NCBI GenBank assembly: GCA_015767355.1
Contig: JADWMH010000103.1
Location: forward strand, 1 to 7,465
From: Gammaproteobacteria bacterium
GTDB taxonomy: Bacteria > Pseudomonadota > Gammaproteobacteria > Chromatiales > Chromatiaceae
Reading direction: 5' to 3'
Length of the DNA: 7,465 nucleotides
The notes below the pieces were generated by a model. The model worked only from the letters and a program-made list of their open reading frames with translations. It made no database searches and was not told the DNA's origin. A program made the translations under genes and the position numbers. Within the stretch, counting starts at the first letter, position 1; each line of letters opens with the position of its first letter. Shown piece after piece: positions 1 to 6,656 of this stretch.

Positions 1-27
1 ATATTTACGGCATAATAAGCCCCTAAT

Positions 28-93
28 AAACTCTCTTTTCCTGTTTTACCGCCTACTGCAAACTGCAAACTGATAACTGAAAACTCTCTTTTC
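28..93. repeat. 13-bp direct repeat bracketing a heptamer array before the NuoM-like gene
   Basis: The 13-mer AAACTCTCTTTTC occurs exactly at 28-40 and again at 81-93, the second copy ending on the base before the ATG. The 40 bp between them contain most of the ACTGNNN heptamer array. The layout resembles an insertion flanked by a target duplication, or a local slippage/duplication product; which one cannot be told from one copy. The remainder of the 93-bp leader (1-27) has stops in all three forward frames by position 26 and no recognisable gene end. Confidence 0.8.
55..82. repeat. Four ACTGNNN heptamers immediately upstream of the NuoM-like gene
   Basis: Units are ACTGCAA at 55-61 and 62-68, ACTGATA at 69-75 and ACTGAAA at 76-82: four in-register 7-bp units sharing ACTG. 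The array ends 11 bp before the start codon, where a ribosome binding site would normally be, and none is visible. The unit is related to GCCAACT (read as ACTGCCA) in the array downstream of dabB. Confidence 0.8.
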
Positions 94-1551
94 ATGGAAC
101 ATATCCTTACACTGTTGCTGTTGTTGCCTCTCTGCGGAGCGCTGTTAATTGCCGTCGTTCCCGGCAATCGCGCACAGCTGATCCGCGTTATTGCTCTGCT
201 CACGGCGGTAATGACGATGGCGCTGGCTTTATTGCTGCTGGATCTTTTTGATGCCTCGAATCCTGCTGTGCAGCTTTATGAACAGTTCATCTGGAACCCG
301 CGTCTGGGAACTTCTTACGCTGTTGGTGTCGATGGCATCTCACTGCCGATGGTGCTGCTTGCGGCGCTGCTGTGCCTGGTTGCCATCATGGCTTCCGGCG
401 GCATCAAGGAGCGCGTAAAAGGTTACTACCTGCTGATCCTGGTGCTTGAAACAGCCATGATGGGCGTCTTTATGGCTCAGGACTGGGCGATCTTCTATGT
501 CTTCTGGGAGATGACGCTGATCCCGCTGTTTTTTCTCATCGACCGCTGGGGTGGTAAAAACCGGCAGATGGCATCGCTGAACTTTGTCCTTTACACCATG
601 GGTGGCTCGGTCTTCATGCTCATCAGCCTGCTGGTGCTTTTTGATGCGACGCCTCACCACTCATTCGCCATGGCGGAGATGATGAAGGTCGAGAGCGGCC
701 TCTCTGAAGGCCGCCAGGTCATGATTTTTCTCGGCCTCCTGATTGGCTTTGGCGTCAAGATGCCGGTGTTTCCGCTGCACGGCTGGCTGCCGCTGGCGCA
801 TGTCGAAGCTCCGGCACCGATCAGTATTCTGCTCTCGGGGATCCTGCTGAAGATGGGAGCCTACGGTATTATCCGTGCTGCAGGAATGCTGCCGGATGCG
901 GTCATTGCTCTACAGAACCTGCTGCTCGCACTGGCGATGATCAGCATCATCTATGGTGGCTTGCTGGCATGGAAGCAGCGTGATTTGAAGAAGATGATCG
1001 CTTACTCCTCGGTGAGCCACATGGGAGTGGTGCTGCTTGGGATCGCTACGCTGAGCGAAATCGGTATGAGCGGCGCCATCGCTCAGATGGTGGCGCACGG
1101 CCTGGTTGCGGGTGCAACATTTCTGCTTATCGGTTTGCTCTATGAACGCACACATACGCGCGACCTCGCGGATTACAGTTCACTAATCCGTGTCACGCCA
1201 AGGTTTGCCTTTTTTCTGACCCTGGCATTTATTGCGGCTATCGGCTTCCCCGGAACTTTTGGCTTTGTTGCAGAGTTGCATATTCTGATCGGCGGTTTTC
1301 AGGAGTGGGGCTGGCTGGTCATCATATTGACCCTGGGCGTGCTCATCAGCACGGTCTACGCAATGCGCACTATCGGGCGTCTATTTACCGGCCCGACGCG
1401 TGACAATATGCGCGATGTCCAGGATTTGAGGCTGATTGAGACGATTGCAGCCACCATACTGGTTGCCGGAGTGATTGCACTCGGTGTGATGCCCGGGCCG
1501 ATGATGGAGATCTCAACTGCGGCAATCACACAGTTCAATGATATTTTTTAG
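94..1551 (+). CDS. NuoM-like proton-conducting membrane subunit of a DAB-type inorganic carbon uptake cluster
   Basis: This 485-residue, very hydrophobic protein (about 14 likely membrane helices) belongs to the NuoM/ND4 and Mrp-antiporter family (PF00361). Family hallmarks seen in order are GVDGISLPMV near residue 79, FWEM with the channel glutamate at E139, VKMPVFPLHGWLP with the channel lysine at K222, KKMIAYSSVSHMG with lysines at 299-300, a histidine in MVAHGL, YERTHTRD, and GFVAEL with E394. All the charged residues expected along a NuoM proton path are therefore present. It is probably not the respiratory complex I subunit: the next genes are dabA and dabB, and no other nuo gene is in view. 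It likely moves protons or cations to power or support DIC uptake (inference). The ATG at 94 gives a NuoM-like hydrophobic N-terminus. The DNA before it is a heptamer repeat and a pyrimidine-rich tract without a clear ribosome binding site. A true complex I NuoM cannot be excluded from one gene alone. Confidence 0.9.
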   Translation: MEHILTLLLLLPLCGALLIAVVPGNRAQLIRVIALLTAVMTMALALLLLDLFDASNPAVQLYEQFIWNPRLGTSYAVGVDGISLPMVLLAALLCLVAIMASGGIKERVKGYYLLILVLETAMMGVFMAQDWAIFYVFWEMTLIPLFFLIDRWGGKNRQMASLNFVLYTMGGSVFMLISLLVLFDATPHHSFAMAEMMKVESGLSEGRQVMIFLGLLIGFGVKMPVFPLHGWLPLAHVEAPAPISILLSGILLKMGAYGIIRAAGMLPDAVIALQNLLLALAMISIIYGGLLAWKQRDLKKMIAYSSVSHMGVVLLGIATLSEIGMSGAIAQMVAHGLVAGATFLLIGLLYERTHTRDLADYSSLIRVTPRFAFFLTLAFIAAIGFPGTFGFVAELHILIGGFQEWGWLVIILTLGVLISTVYAMRTIGRLFTGPTRDNMRDVQDLRLIETIAATILVAGVIALGVMPGPMMEISTAAITQFNDIF

Positions 1552-1566
1552 CGAGATCAGATCTCG
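1552..1566. repeat. Short perfect inverted repeat directly after the NuoM-like stop codon
   Basis: CGAGAT at 1552-1557 pairs with ATCTCG at 1561-1566 around a 3-nt loop. It starts at the base after the stop codon. There is no T-run after it, so a factor-independent terminator is not supported; it could slow RNA decay from the 3' end or be chance. Confidence 0.35.
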
Positions 1567-1595
1567 GACTCACGATGTTTAAGAATCTTATAATT

Positions 1596-1663
1596 TCTCG
1601 CAAAGACGCAAAGACGCAAAGACCGCCAAGAAAAACCTTTGCGTTCTTGGCGTCTTGGCGAGA
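1596..1663. repeat. Long imperfect hairpin built on CGCAAAGA octamers, between the NuoM-like gene and dabA
   Basis: Three perfect CGCAAAGA octamers lie at 1599-1606, 1607-1614 and 1615-1622. The left arm 1596-1621 pairs with 1637-1663 over about 26 bp, with two mismatches and one bulged base, around a 15-nt loop. The right arm has its own degenerate units (CTTGGCGT/CTTGGCGA). No T-run follows on either strand, so it is not a classical terminator. In the transcript it would fold into a strong stem between the two genes and could attenuate, process or protect the mRNA. It may equally be a copy of a dispersed intergenic repeat family. Confidence 0.8.
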
Positions 1664-1694
1664 GAAAACAATCTCTTTCATGCCTTGTCAGTCT

Positions 1695-1707
1695 GAGACG
1701 TGGTCTC
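1695..1707. repeat. Small inverted repeat GAGAC/GTCTC in the dabA leader
   Basis: GAGAC at 1695-1699 is complementary to GTCTC at 1703-1707 with a 3-nt loop, 44 bp before the dabA start. It could be a small operator-like site or a weak RNA hairpin; a 5-bp arm is also compatible with chance. Confidence 0.3.
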
Positions 1708-1723
1708 GGTTGTACATAGGACG

Positions 1724-1744
1724 TAAAACCTAAAACCTAAAACC
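1724..1744. repeat. Three TAAAACC heptamers immediately upstream of dabA
   Basis: Perfect units lie at 1724-1730, 1731-1737 and 1738-1744, followed by AACCCC and the GTG start at 1751. The array occupies the position of the ribosome binding site and contains no purine-rich AGGA-like sequence. Its first unit also supplies the in-frame stop (TAA 1724-1726) that limits how far dabA can extend upstream. Confidence 0.85.
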
Positions 1745-1750
1745 AACCCC

Positions 1751-4700
1751 GTGAAGCATACTGACAAACAACAGGATATTCGAGCCAGGCTGAAGCATCT
1801 GATCGAGCATTTCGAACATGTGCTGCCCGGACAGGCGCCGATCAAGGATTTTGTACACCACAATACCCTGCATGGTTTTGAGCACCTGGTATTTCCCGAT
1901 GCTCTGAAAACCGTGCATGAGCTCACCGGGGCCTATGGCTATGAACCGGCGCACAAGTACCGGGAGTATTATCAAAAAGGCCGCATCCAGGAGAAGGATC
2001 TGCGTGCTGTGATCGATGCCGACACTGAACTCGAAGCGCAGCAGCAGATCACACCGGGCCTCACACGTGCTGACATCTACCTGCAGGCGATGCTGCATCC
2101 GTTGCACAGCGTCACCGCCTGTCAACTGAACTGGCAGATTGAGGAGGAGTATGCACTGAAAAGTTTTCAGCCGGATATTTTGCAACACAGCCGCGACAGC
2201 CTGCTGTCGGCAAGCGGCGGCAGCGAAGCCGAAGCGATATCCGGTCTGTGGGAAGCCTGCATGCAGGTGCTGGAGATCGATCAGCAGTTTCTGCATCCTG
2301 AAGAGCTGGCCGACATGTCTGCGGAGTATGCAGAGGAGTTGTTGAACTCGCTTGCTGAATCAGAGCAGGTGGAGTCAGTCGACAACCTGCTGTTGCATCG
2401 TTTGGTTCACAAGGAGTCGGACCATCTGCAGACGCAGTTGTGGAGCCAGGTTGGTGATGAGATCACCCTGCGCGGCCTGCTGAAGATGTTGACGGGTCAT
2501 GATGTATTGGATGATTATCGTCCGGCGTTGCTGCGGCATCTGGCTTCCTGTCTCGATCAGGGGGTTGCCTCCTGGCGCAATGGTGACAGCGCCGGAGGCT
2601 TCTTCCATGCCTGGCGTGAAAGTTCCATGGAGGACATGGTTCAGTATGATACACAGATGCCTGACTGGCAGGATCAGCTGCAACTGGTCCCGGATGATCC
2701 TTTTGAGGCGATCATCGTTGAGTTGAAACAACTCGGCCTGGAGGAATCTGCATGGGAGGGTTATCTGCAGAGGCTGGCGCTGGAGCTGCCGGGATGGTCG
2801 GGAATGTTCCTGTGGCGTCATCTGCATCCCGATTACGAGGGGCAGCCTGCTCCGATCGATATGATGGACTACCTGGCGGTGCGTCTTGTGCTGGAGCGTC
2901 TCTATGCACAGCGCCTGACGCGGCGTAAATGGCGCATCGAGGCGACCCTGCCGACGATCCGCTGGTATTTCCGCCGTCGCCGTTCTGAATTCTTTGTGCG
3001 CTATACGCTGTTCAACAAGCGTCTTCCTGAATTTCTCAGCAATCGCGCACAGCGCCTTGCCGGGCAGGATTCCAGGCTCGATGAAGAGTACACGCCATGG
3101 AAGATCGTCGCCGATATGATCTGGAACTGGCAGCAGAGCCCCTCCTACGACCGCCCCGGATTCCATACACCTTACCGTCATGGCTGGCAGCTGTTTCGCC
3201 TGGCGCAGAGCATGGGGATGGATGCCGGGAGCGTTCTGCTCCTGGAAAAAGAGCAGATTGCAACAATCTTTGATTGTTTGCAGCGGCTCGATGAGGAGAA
3301 ATCGGGCTTTGTGTGGCTGCAGGCCTATGAGATCAACTACCGCGACCAGTTTCTCAATGCCATCAGCAACAATCACCGGCGTGGCCGTTGGAAAACTCGC
3401 AAGCTGCGCCCCCGGGCGCAGCTGGTTTTTTGCATGGATGAGCGTGAAGAGGCGATGCGCCGCCACCTCGAAGGGCTGAACCCGGAGCTGGAGACGCTCG
3501 GAGCGGCTGCATTTTACAATACCGTGATCAACTGGAAAGGGCTGGATGATGACAAGGTGACTGCGCTGTGCCCGGTTGTCAGAACGCCCTCGCATGAGCT
3601 GGATGAAATACCACGGGAAAGCGCCTCCGAACTCTATCAACAGCACAAGGAACGTCATCGTAAACGCATACTGGTGAAGAATTTTCTTGGTCAGGAGGTG
3701 CGCAGGAATCTGCTCTCCTCCACACTGGCAATCATTGTCTCTGCGCCTGCAGCATTGGCGACGCTGGTAGGTAAGATCGCTGCGCCGCTGCAGTTTGGCC
3801 GTTTCTCGGCCTTCATGCGCAAAGGCATCGATCTCGAGGTGCCGACCACGCTGGCGCTGACAGCCGATGACTCGGCTCCGGAGGGTACGGTTGAGCACAA
3901 CCGGCATGGATTCTCCGACCGGGAGCAGGCGCAGATCGTCGCCCAGTTGCTGCGCACCATGGGGTTGGCAAAGGGGTTTGCGCCATTCGTGGTGCTGTTT
4001 GGACATGGCTCGAGCAGCGAGAACAATCCGCATGCATCAGCCTATGACTGCGGCGCCTGCAGCGGCAACCACAGCGGTCCCAATGCGCGCTCTTTTGCAC
4101 AAATGGCCAATCGTCCGCAGATCCGTACCATGCTGCAGGAGCAGGGAATAGATATTCCGGATGATGTGTGGTTTGTAGGCGCTGTTCACAACACCGGCAG
4201 CGAGGAGATCGAGTGGTTCGATATCGAGATGATGCCGCTGCAGTTTCATCAGCAGTTTGAGCAGCTGCGGGGAGAAGTGGCGCAGGCGACGGAACTCTCG
4301 GCGCATGAACGCTGCCGTAAATTTGCCTCAGCGCCAATAAAACCAACCCTCGCCCGGGCGGTCTCGCATATTGCCGGGCGTTCGTTTGATTTCAGCCAGG
4401 CGCGTCCTGAACTGGGACACGCGACCAATGCTTCGGCAGTCATCGGCCGCCGCTCGGTCAGCCAGGGACTGTTTCTGGACCGGCGCACATTTTTGATCTC
4501 CTATGATCCGACCACGGACGCGGATGGCGCTATCATCGAGCTGCTGCTGCTCTCGAATGGCCCTGTAGGCGCAGGCATCAATCTCGAATACTACTTCTCA
4601 ACAGTGAATAATGAGCATTTTGGATGCGGCACCAAGGTGATGCACAATGTGACCGGGTTTTTCGGGGTGATGGAGGGCGCAAACTCGGATCTGCGCACCG

Positions 4701-5017
4701 GCCTGCCGCGGCAGATGATCGAGATTCACGAGGCGATGCGCCTGCATGTGCTGGTGGAGGCGAGCGTTGAAATTTTGACAAAAGTCTATCAGCGTCAGCC
4801 TCCGCTGCAGCAGCTGATCGGCAACGGCTGGCTGCTGGTCTCTGCGATCGATCCCGACAGCGGGGAGATCTCTCTGTTTGACCCGCAGCAGGGTTTTATT
4901 CCCTGGGATGGTGAAGTGAAACCGTTGCAGACAGTCGAGCAGTCATCGGACTGGTACGACGGGCATATGCAGCCGCTTGAGCCGGTGATGCTGAAACAGG
5001 AGGCGGTGCATGCTTAA
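1751..5017 (+). CDS. dabA: DabA, DUF2309/UPF0753 inorganic carbon transporter subunit (beta-carbonic-anhydrase-like)
   Basis: This 1088-residue protein has the DUF2309 signature throughout. Near the N-terminus (about residues 30-50) is a block with PIKDFVHHNTLHGFEHLVF. The metal site is C561-M-D563-E-R565 together with H752 in LFGHGSSSENNP and C767 in YDCGACSGNHSGPNAR. The Cys-x-Asp pair and the 15-residue His-to-Cys spacing match the zinc site of characterised DabA (C351, D353, H524, C539 in Halothiobacillus DabA2), and D563/R565 match the Asp-Arg dyad of beta carbonic anhydrases. A conserved C-terminal block (about residues 940-1000) contains NLEYYFSTVNNEHFGCGTK and SDLRTGLPRQM. A hydrophobic stretch near 652-685 may touch the membrane. 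The known role is cytoplasmic, membrane-associated, energy-coupled CO2 hydration to bicarbonate with DabB. It is longer than DabA2, with extra sequence mostly before C561. The start is taken as GTG because an in-frame stop lies at 1724-1726 and no ATG precedes the conserved N-terminal block. No Shine-Dalgarno is visible, so start confidence is moderate. Confidence 0.95.
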   Translation: MKHTDKQQDIRARLKHLIEHFEHVLPGQAPIKDFVHHNTLHGFEHLVFPDALKTVHELTGAYGYEPAHKYREYYQKGRIQEKDLRAVIDADTELEAQQQITPGLTRADIYLQAMLHPLHSVTACQLNWQIEEEYALKSFQPDILQHSRDSLLSASGGSEAEAISGLWEACMQVLEIDQQFLHPEELADMSAEYAEELLNSLAESEQVESVDNLLLHRLVHKESDHLQTQLWSQVGDEITLRGLLKMLTGHDVLDDYRPALLRHLASCLDQGVASWRNGDSAGGFFHAWRESSMEDMVQYDTQMPDWQDQLQLVPDDPFEAIIVELKQLGLEESAWEGYLQRLALELPGWSGMFLWRHLHPDYEGQPAPIDMMDYLAVRLVLERLYAQRLTRRKWRIEATLPTIRWYFRRRRSEFFVRYTLFNKRLPEFLSNRAQRLAGQDSRLDEEYTPWKIVADMIWNWQQSPSYDRPGFHTPYRHGWQLFRLAQSMGMDAGSVLLLEKEQIATIFDCLQRLDEEKSGFVWLQAYEINYRDQFLNAISNNHRRGRWKTRKLRPRAQLVFCMDEREEAMRRHLEGLNPELETLGAAAFYNTVINWKGLDDDKVTALCPVVRTPSHELDEIPRESASELYQQHKERHRKRILVKNFLGQEVRRNLLSSTLAIIVSAPAALATLVGKIAAPLQFGRFSAFMRKGIDLEVPTTLALTADDSAPEGTVEHNRHGFSDREQAQIVAQLLRTMGLAKGFAPFVVLFGHGSSSENNPHASAYDCGACSGNHSGPNARSFAQMANRPQIRTMLQEQGIDIPDDVWFVGAVHNTGSEEIEWFDIEMMPLQFHQQFEQLRGEVAQATELSAHERCRKFASAPIKPTLARAVSHIAGRSFDFSQARPELGHATNASAVIGRRSVSQGLFLDRRTFLISYDPTTDADGAIIELLLLSNGPVGAGINLEYYFSTVNNEHFGCGTKVMHNVTGFFGVMEGANSDLRTGLPRQMIEIHEAMRLHVLVEASVEILTKVYQRQPPLQQLIGNGWLLVSAIDPDSGEISLFDPQQGFIPWDGEVKPLQTVEQSSDWYDGHMQPLEPVMLKQEAVHA
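4998..5003 (+). promoter_or_regulatory. Strong Shine-Dalgarno for dabB inside the end of dabA
   Basis: AGGAGG lies 6 nt before the dabB ATG (5010-5012), within the last codons of dabA. Together with the 8-bp overlap (ATGCTTAA) it supports translational coupling and fixes the dabB start. It is the best ribosome binding site in the window. Confidence 0.85.
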
Positions 5018-6539
5018 TCAGATCGCGTGGCTGGTTCCACTGCTGCCGCTGCTGGCGGCCGCATGGATCGGCGCCGGCTTTTTGCTGGGAGTCAATCGGG
5101 GTGAGTCAGGAGAGCGGCATACATTTATGGTTGCCGTCGGTGCTATTGCAGTCTCCTTTGTATTGATGCTGGCGCTGGTTGTCGAGTCTGTGATCCACGG
5201 CATTCCAGGCTACCTGCTATATGGTGAATGGTTCCACAGCGGGGAGTTCACGATTGCCGTCAGTGTGCTGCTGGATGGACTGGGACTTGCATTTGGAACA
5301 CTGTTCGCGCTGCTGCTGCTGATTGCGATACGTTTTTCGGTGAACTACATGCACCGCGAGGCGGGTTTTCAGCGTTTCTTCATGATCCTCAGCCTGTTTG
5401 CCTCGGCGATGCTGCTGATCGTGCTGGCAGGCAGTGGTGTGCTCACCTTTGTTGGCTGGGAGCTGGCTGGTGTCAGCTCTTACCTGCTGATTGGATATGC
5501 GATCGATCGCAATACGGCAACACAAAATGCCAACTACGCATTCATCACCAACAGAATCGGAGATGCAGGATTCATCCTCGGGCTGTTTGTCTCCATATCG
5601 TTGTTCGGCACCACAGAATGGACGCTGTTGTCATCGCTAGAGAGTGACCAACAAACGCTGATGCGGGGCATGTTGATCGCCGGTTTCCTGGTGGCGGCTC
5701 TGGCAAAATCTGCACAGCTCCCTTTTGCCGCCTGGATCAGCAAGGCGCTTGAGGGGCCGACGCCATCCAGTGCTATTTTCTACGGTTCTCTGATGGTGCA
5801 TGCCGGCGTCTACCTGGTGATTCGCCTGCAGCCATTGATCGAGCAGACGCCGGTGATGATGTGGGCGCTGATGTTCATCGGTGGATTGACGGCGCTGTAT
5901 GGATGGCTCTGCGGTCTGGTGCAGACAGATATCAAGAGCTCGCTGATGTTCTCCACCACAACCCAGGTGGGTTTGATGTTCGTCAGCTGTGGACTTGGCT
6001 GGTTTGAATTTGCGGCATGGTATCTGGCGCTGCATGCAATCTGGCGCGCCTACCAGTTCCTGGTTTCACCGGGGCTGATGCACATGGTCACCCGGGCTGC
6101 GCGTCCGGTTCCTCCATGGCTGGCGCGGCAGCAGCCACTCTACACTGCCGCCCTGCAGCGCCTGTGGCTCGACCAGCTGGCCGAATGGCTGCTGATTCGT
6201 CCGGTCGCTGCGCTCTCCAAAGAGTTGGTGGATTTCGATGATAAAGTGGTCAACCGCATAGCGGGGCTGCCTAATGAGCAGAGCAGTCTTACCCGTGGTG
6301 GAGAGCGCCAGTGGGTCGCCAATATCGGCCGCGGCCGTGGCTTCGCAGGTAGAACCATGGAGAAAACCGCAAACGCCATGAACTGGTTCGAGGAGCATTT
6401 GATTCTCAAGGGAAGCGGAGATGGCCTGCTGGGCGTGATTCAGCACCTGGGTGTTTATATGCAGCGCGTGGAGCAGCTGCTGGCGCAGCCCCGTTACCTG
6501 GTGCTGATGATCATGGCAACTTTTGCGGTCATCATTTGA
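5010..6539 (+). CDS. dabB: DabB, NuoL/ND5-like membrane subunit of the DAB inorganic carbon transporter
   Basis: This 509-residue NuoL-family (PF00361) membrane protein is coupled to dabA by an 8-bp overlap and preceded by a strong AGGAGG, so it is almost certainly co-translated with it. About 11 helices fill residues 5-360, with one more at the C-terminus (about 496-509). Channel features seen are GWELAG with E151, AKSAQLPFAAW with K233, EGPTPSSAIFYGSLMVHAG (where respiratory NuoL has a histidine after ALI), and DIKSS with K309. At the mid-membrane helix, HAIWRAYQFL has H342 but arginine (R346) at the place of the NuoL channel lysine. After about residue 360 the second half of the antiporter fold is not recognisable. 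Instead the protein runs into a NuoL-like C-terminal tail (about 382-405, DQLAEWLLIRPVAALSKEL) and a long polar stretch. Known role: anchors DabA and couples DIC uptake to the cation gradient. A divergent NuoL outside a DAB system is unlikely given the adjacent dabA. Confidence 0.93.
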   Translation: MLNQIAWLVPLLPLLAAAWIGAGFLLGVNRGESGERHTFMVAVGAIAVSFVLMLALVVESVIHGIPGYLLYGEWFHSGEFTIAVSVLLDGLGLAFGTLFALLLLIAIRFSVNYMHREAGFQRFFMILSLFASAMLLIVLAGSGVLTFVGWELAGVSSYLLIGYAIDRNTATQNANYAFITNRIGDAGFILGLFVSISLFGTTEWTLLSSLESDQQTLMRGMLIAGFLVAALAKSAQLPFAAWISKALEGPTPSSAIFYGSLMVHAGVYLVIRLQPLIEQTPVMMWALMFIGGLTALYGWLCGLVQTDIKSSLMFSTTTQVGLMFVSCGLGWFEFAAWYLALHAIWRAYQFLVSPGLMHMVTRAARPVPPWLARQQPLYTAALQRLWLDQLAEWLLIRPVAALSKELVDFDDKVVNRIAGLPNEQSSLTRGGERQWVANIGRGRGFAGRTMEKTANAMNWFEEHLILKGSGDGLLGVIQHLGVYMQRVEQLLAQPRYLVLMIMATFAVII

Positions 6540-6550
6540 AAAAAAGTTGG

Positions 6551-6578
6551 CAGTCTTCAGTCTTCAGTCTTCAGTCTT
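6551..6578. repeat. Four perfect CAGTCTT heptamers downstream of dabB
   Basis: Units lie at 6551-6557, 6558-6564, 6565-6571 and 6572-6578. The array is bracketed by direct copies of AAAAAAGT at 6540-6547 and 6583-6590, which recalls the 13-bp bracketing of the array before the NuoM-like gene. Confidence 0.88.
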
Positions 6579-6621
6579 CCGTAAAAAAGTGTTGCAGATG
6601 GCAATGGCCCGATAGAATTTT

Positions 6622-6656
6622 GCCAACTGCCAACTGCCAACTGCCAACTGCCAACT
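6622..6656. repeat. Five perfect GCCAACT heptamers between dabB and nupC
   Basis: Units lie at 6622-6628, 6629-6635, 6636-6642, 6643-6649 and 6650-6656. This is the longest perfect array in the window and is expected to be slippage-prone. Read in another register (ACTGCCA) it is related to the ACTGCAA units before the NuoM-like gene. Confidence 0.9.

Larger units (their letters stand above)
6545..6656. repeat. 112-bp intergenic element with 10-bp terminal inverted repeats, after dabB
   Basis: AGTTGGCAGT at 6545-6554 is the exact reverse complement of ACTGCCAACT at 6647-6656. Between and overlapping these arms lie two different heptamer arrays. The element starts 6 bp after the dabB stop. It encodes nothing recognisable and has no transposase. 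It may fold as a hairpin at the 3' end of the dab transcript, but lacks a T-run after the stem. Because the right arm recurs in each GCCAACT step, several alternative pairings are possible. Confidence 0.7.

Noticed and set aside
94..1551. Part of a respiratory complex I (nuo) operon
   Set aside because: No other nuo subunit is present, and the next two genes are dabA and dabB; the assignment would be revisited if nuo genes lie upstream of the window.
1680..1733. 17-codon mini-frame ending 17 bp before dabA, possible leader peptide
   Set aside because: It has no ribosome binding site and no attenuation-type codon run, and its last codons come from the TAAAACC repeat.
1599..1744. CRISPR array between the NuoM-like gene and dabA
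   Set aside because: Units are 7-8 bp in direct tandem without spacers, far below CRISPR repeat length.
2375..4033. 552-codon open frame on the - strand within dabA
   Set aside because: It is antisense to the conserved DUF2309 sequence, is rich in Arg/Gln/His as expected for a shadow frame, and matches no family I recognise.
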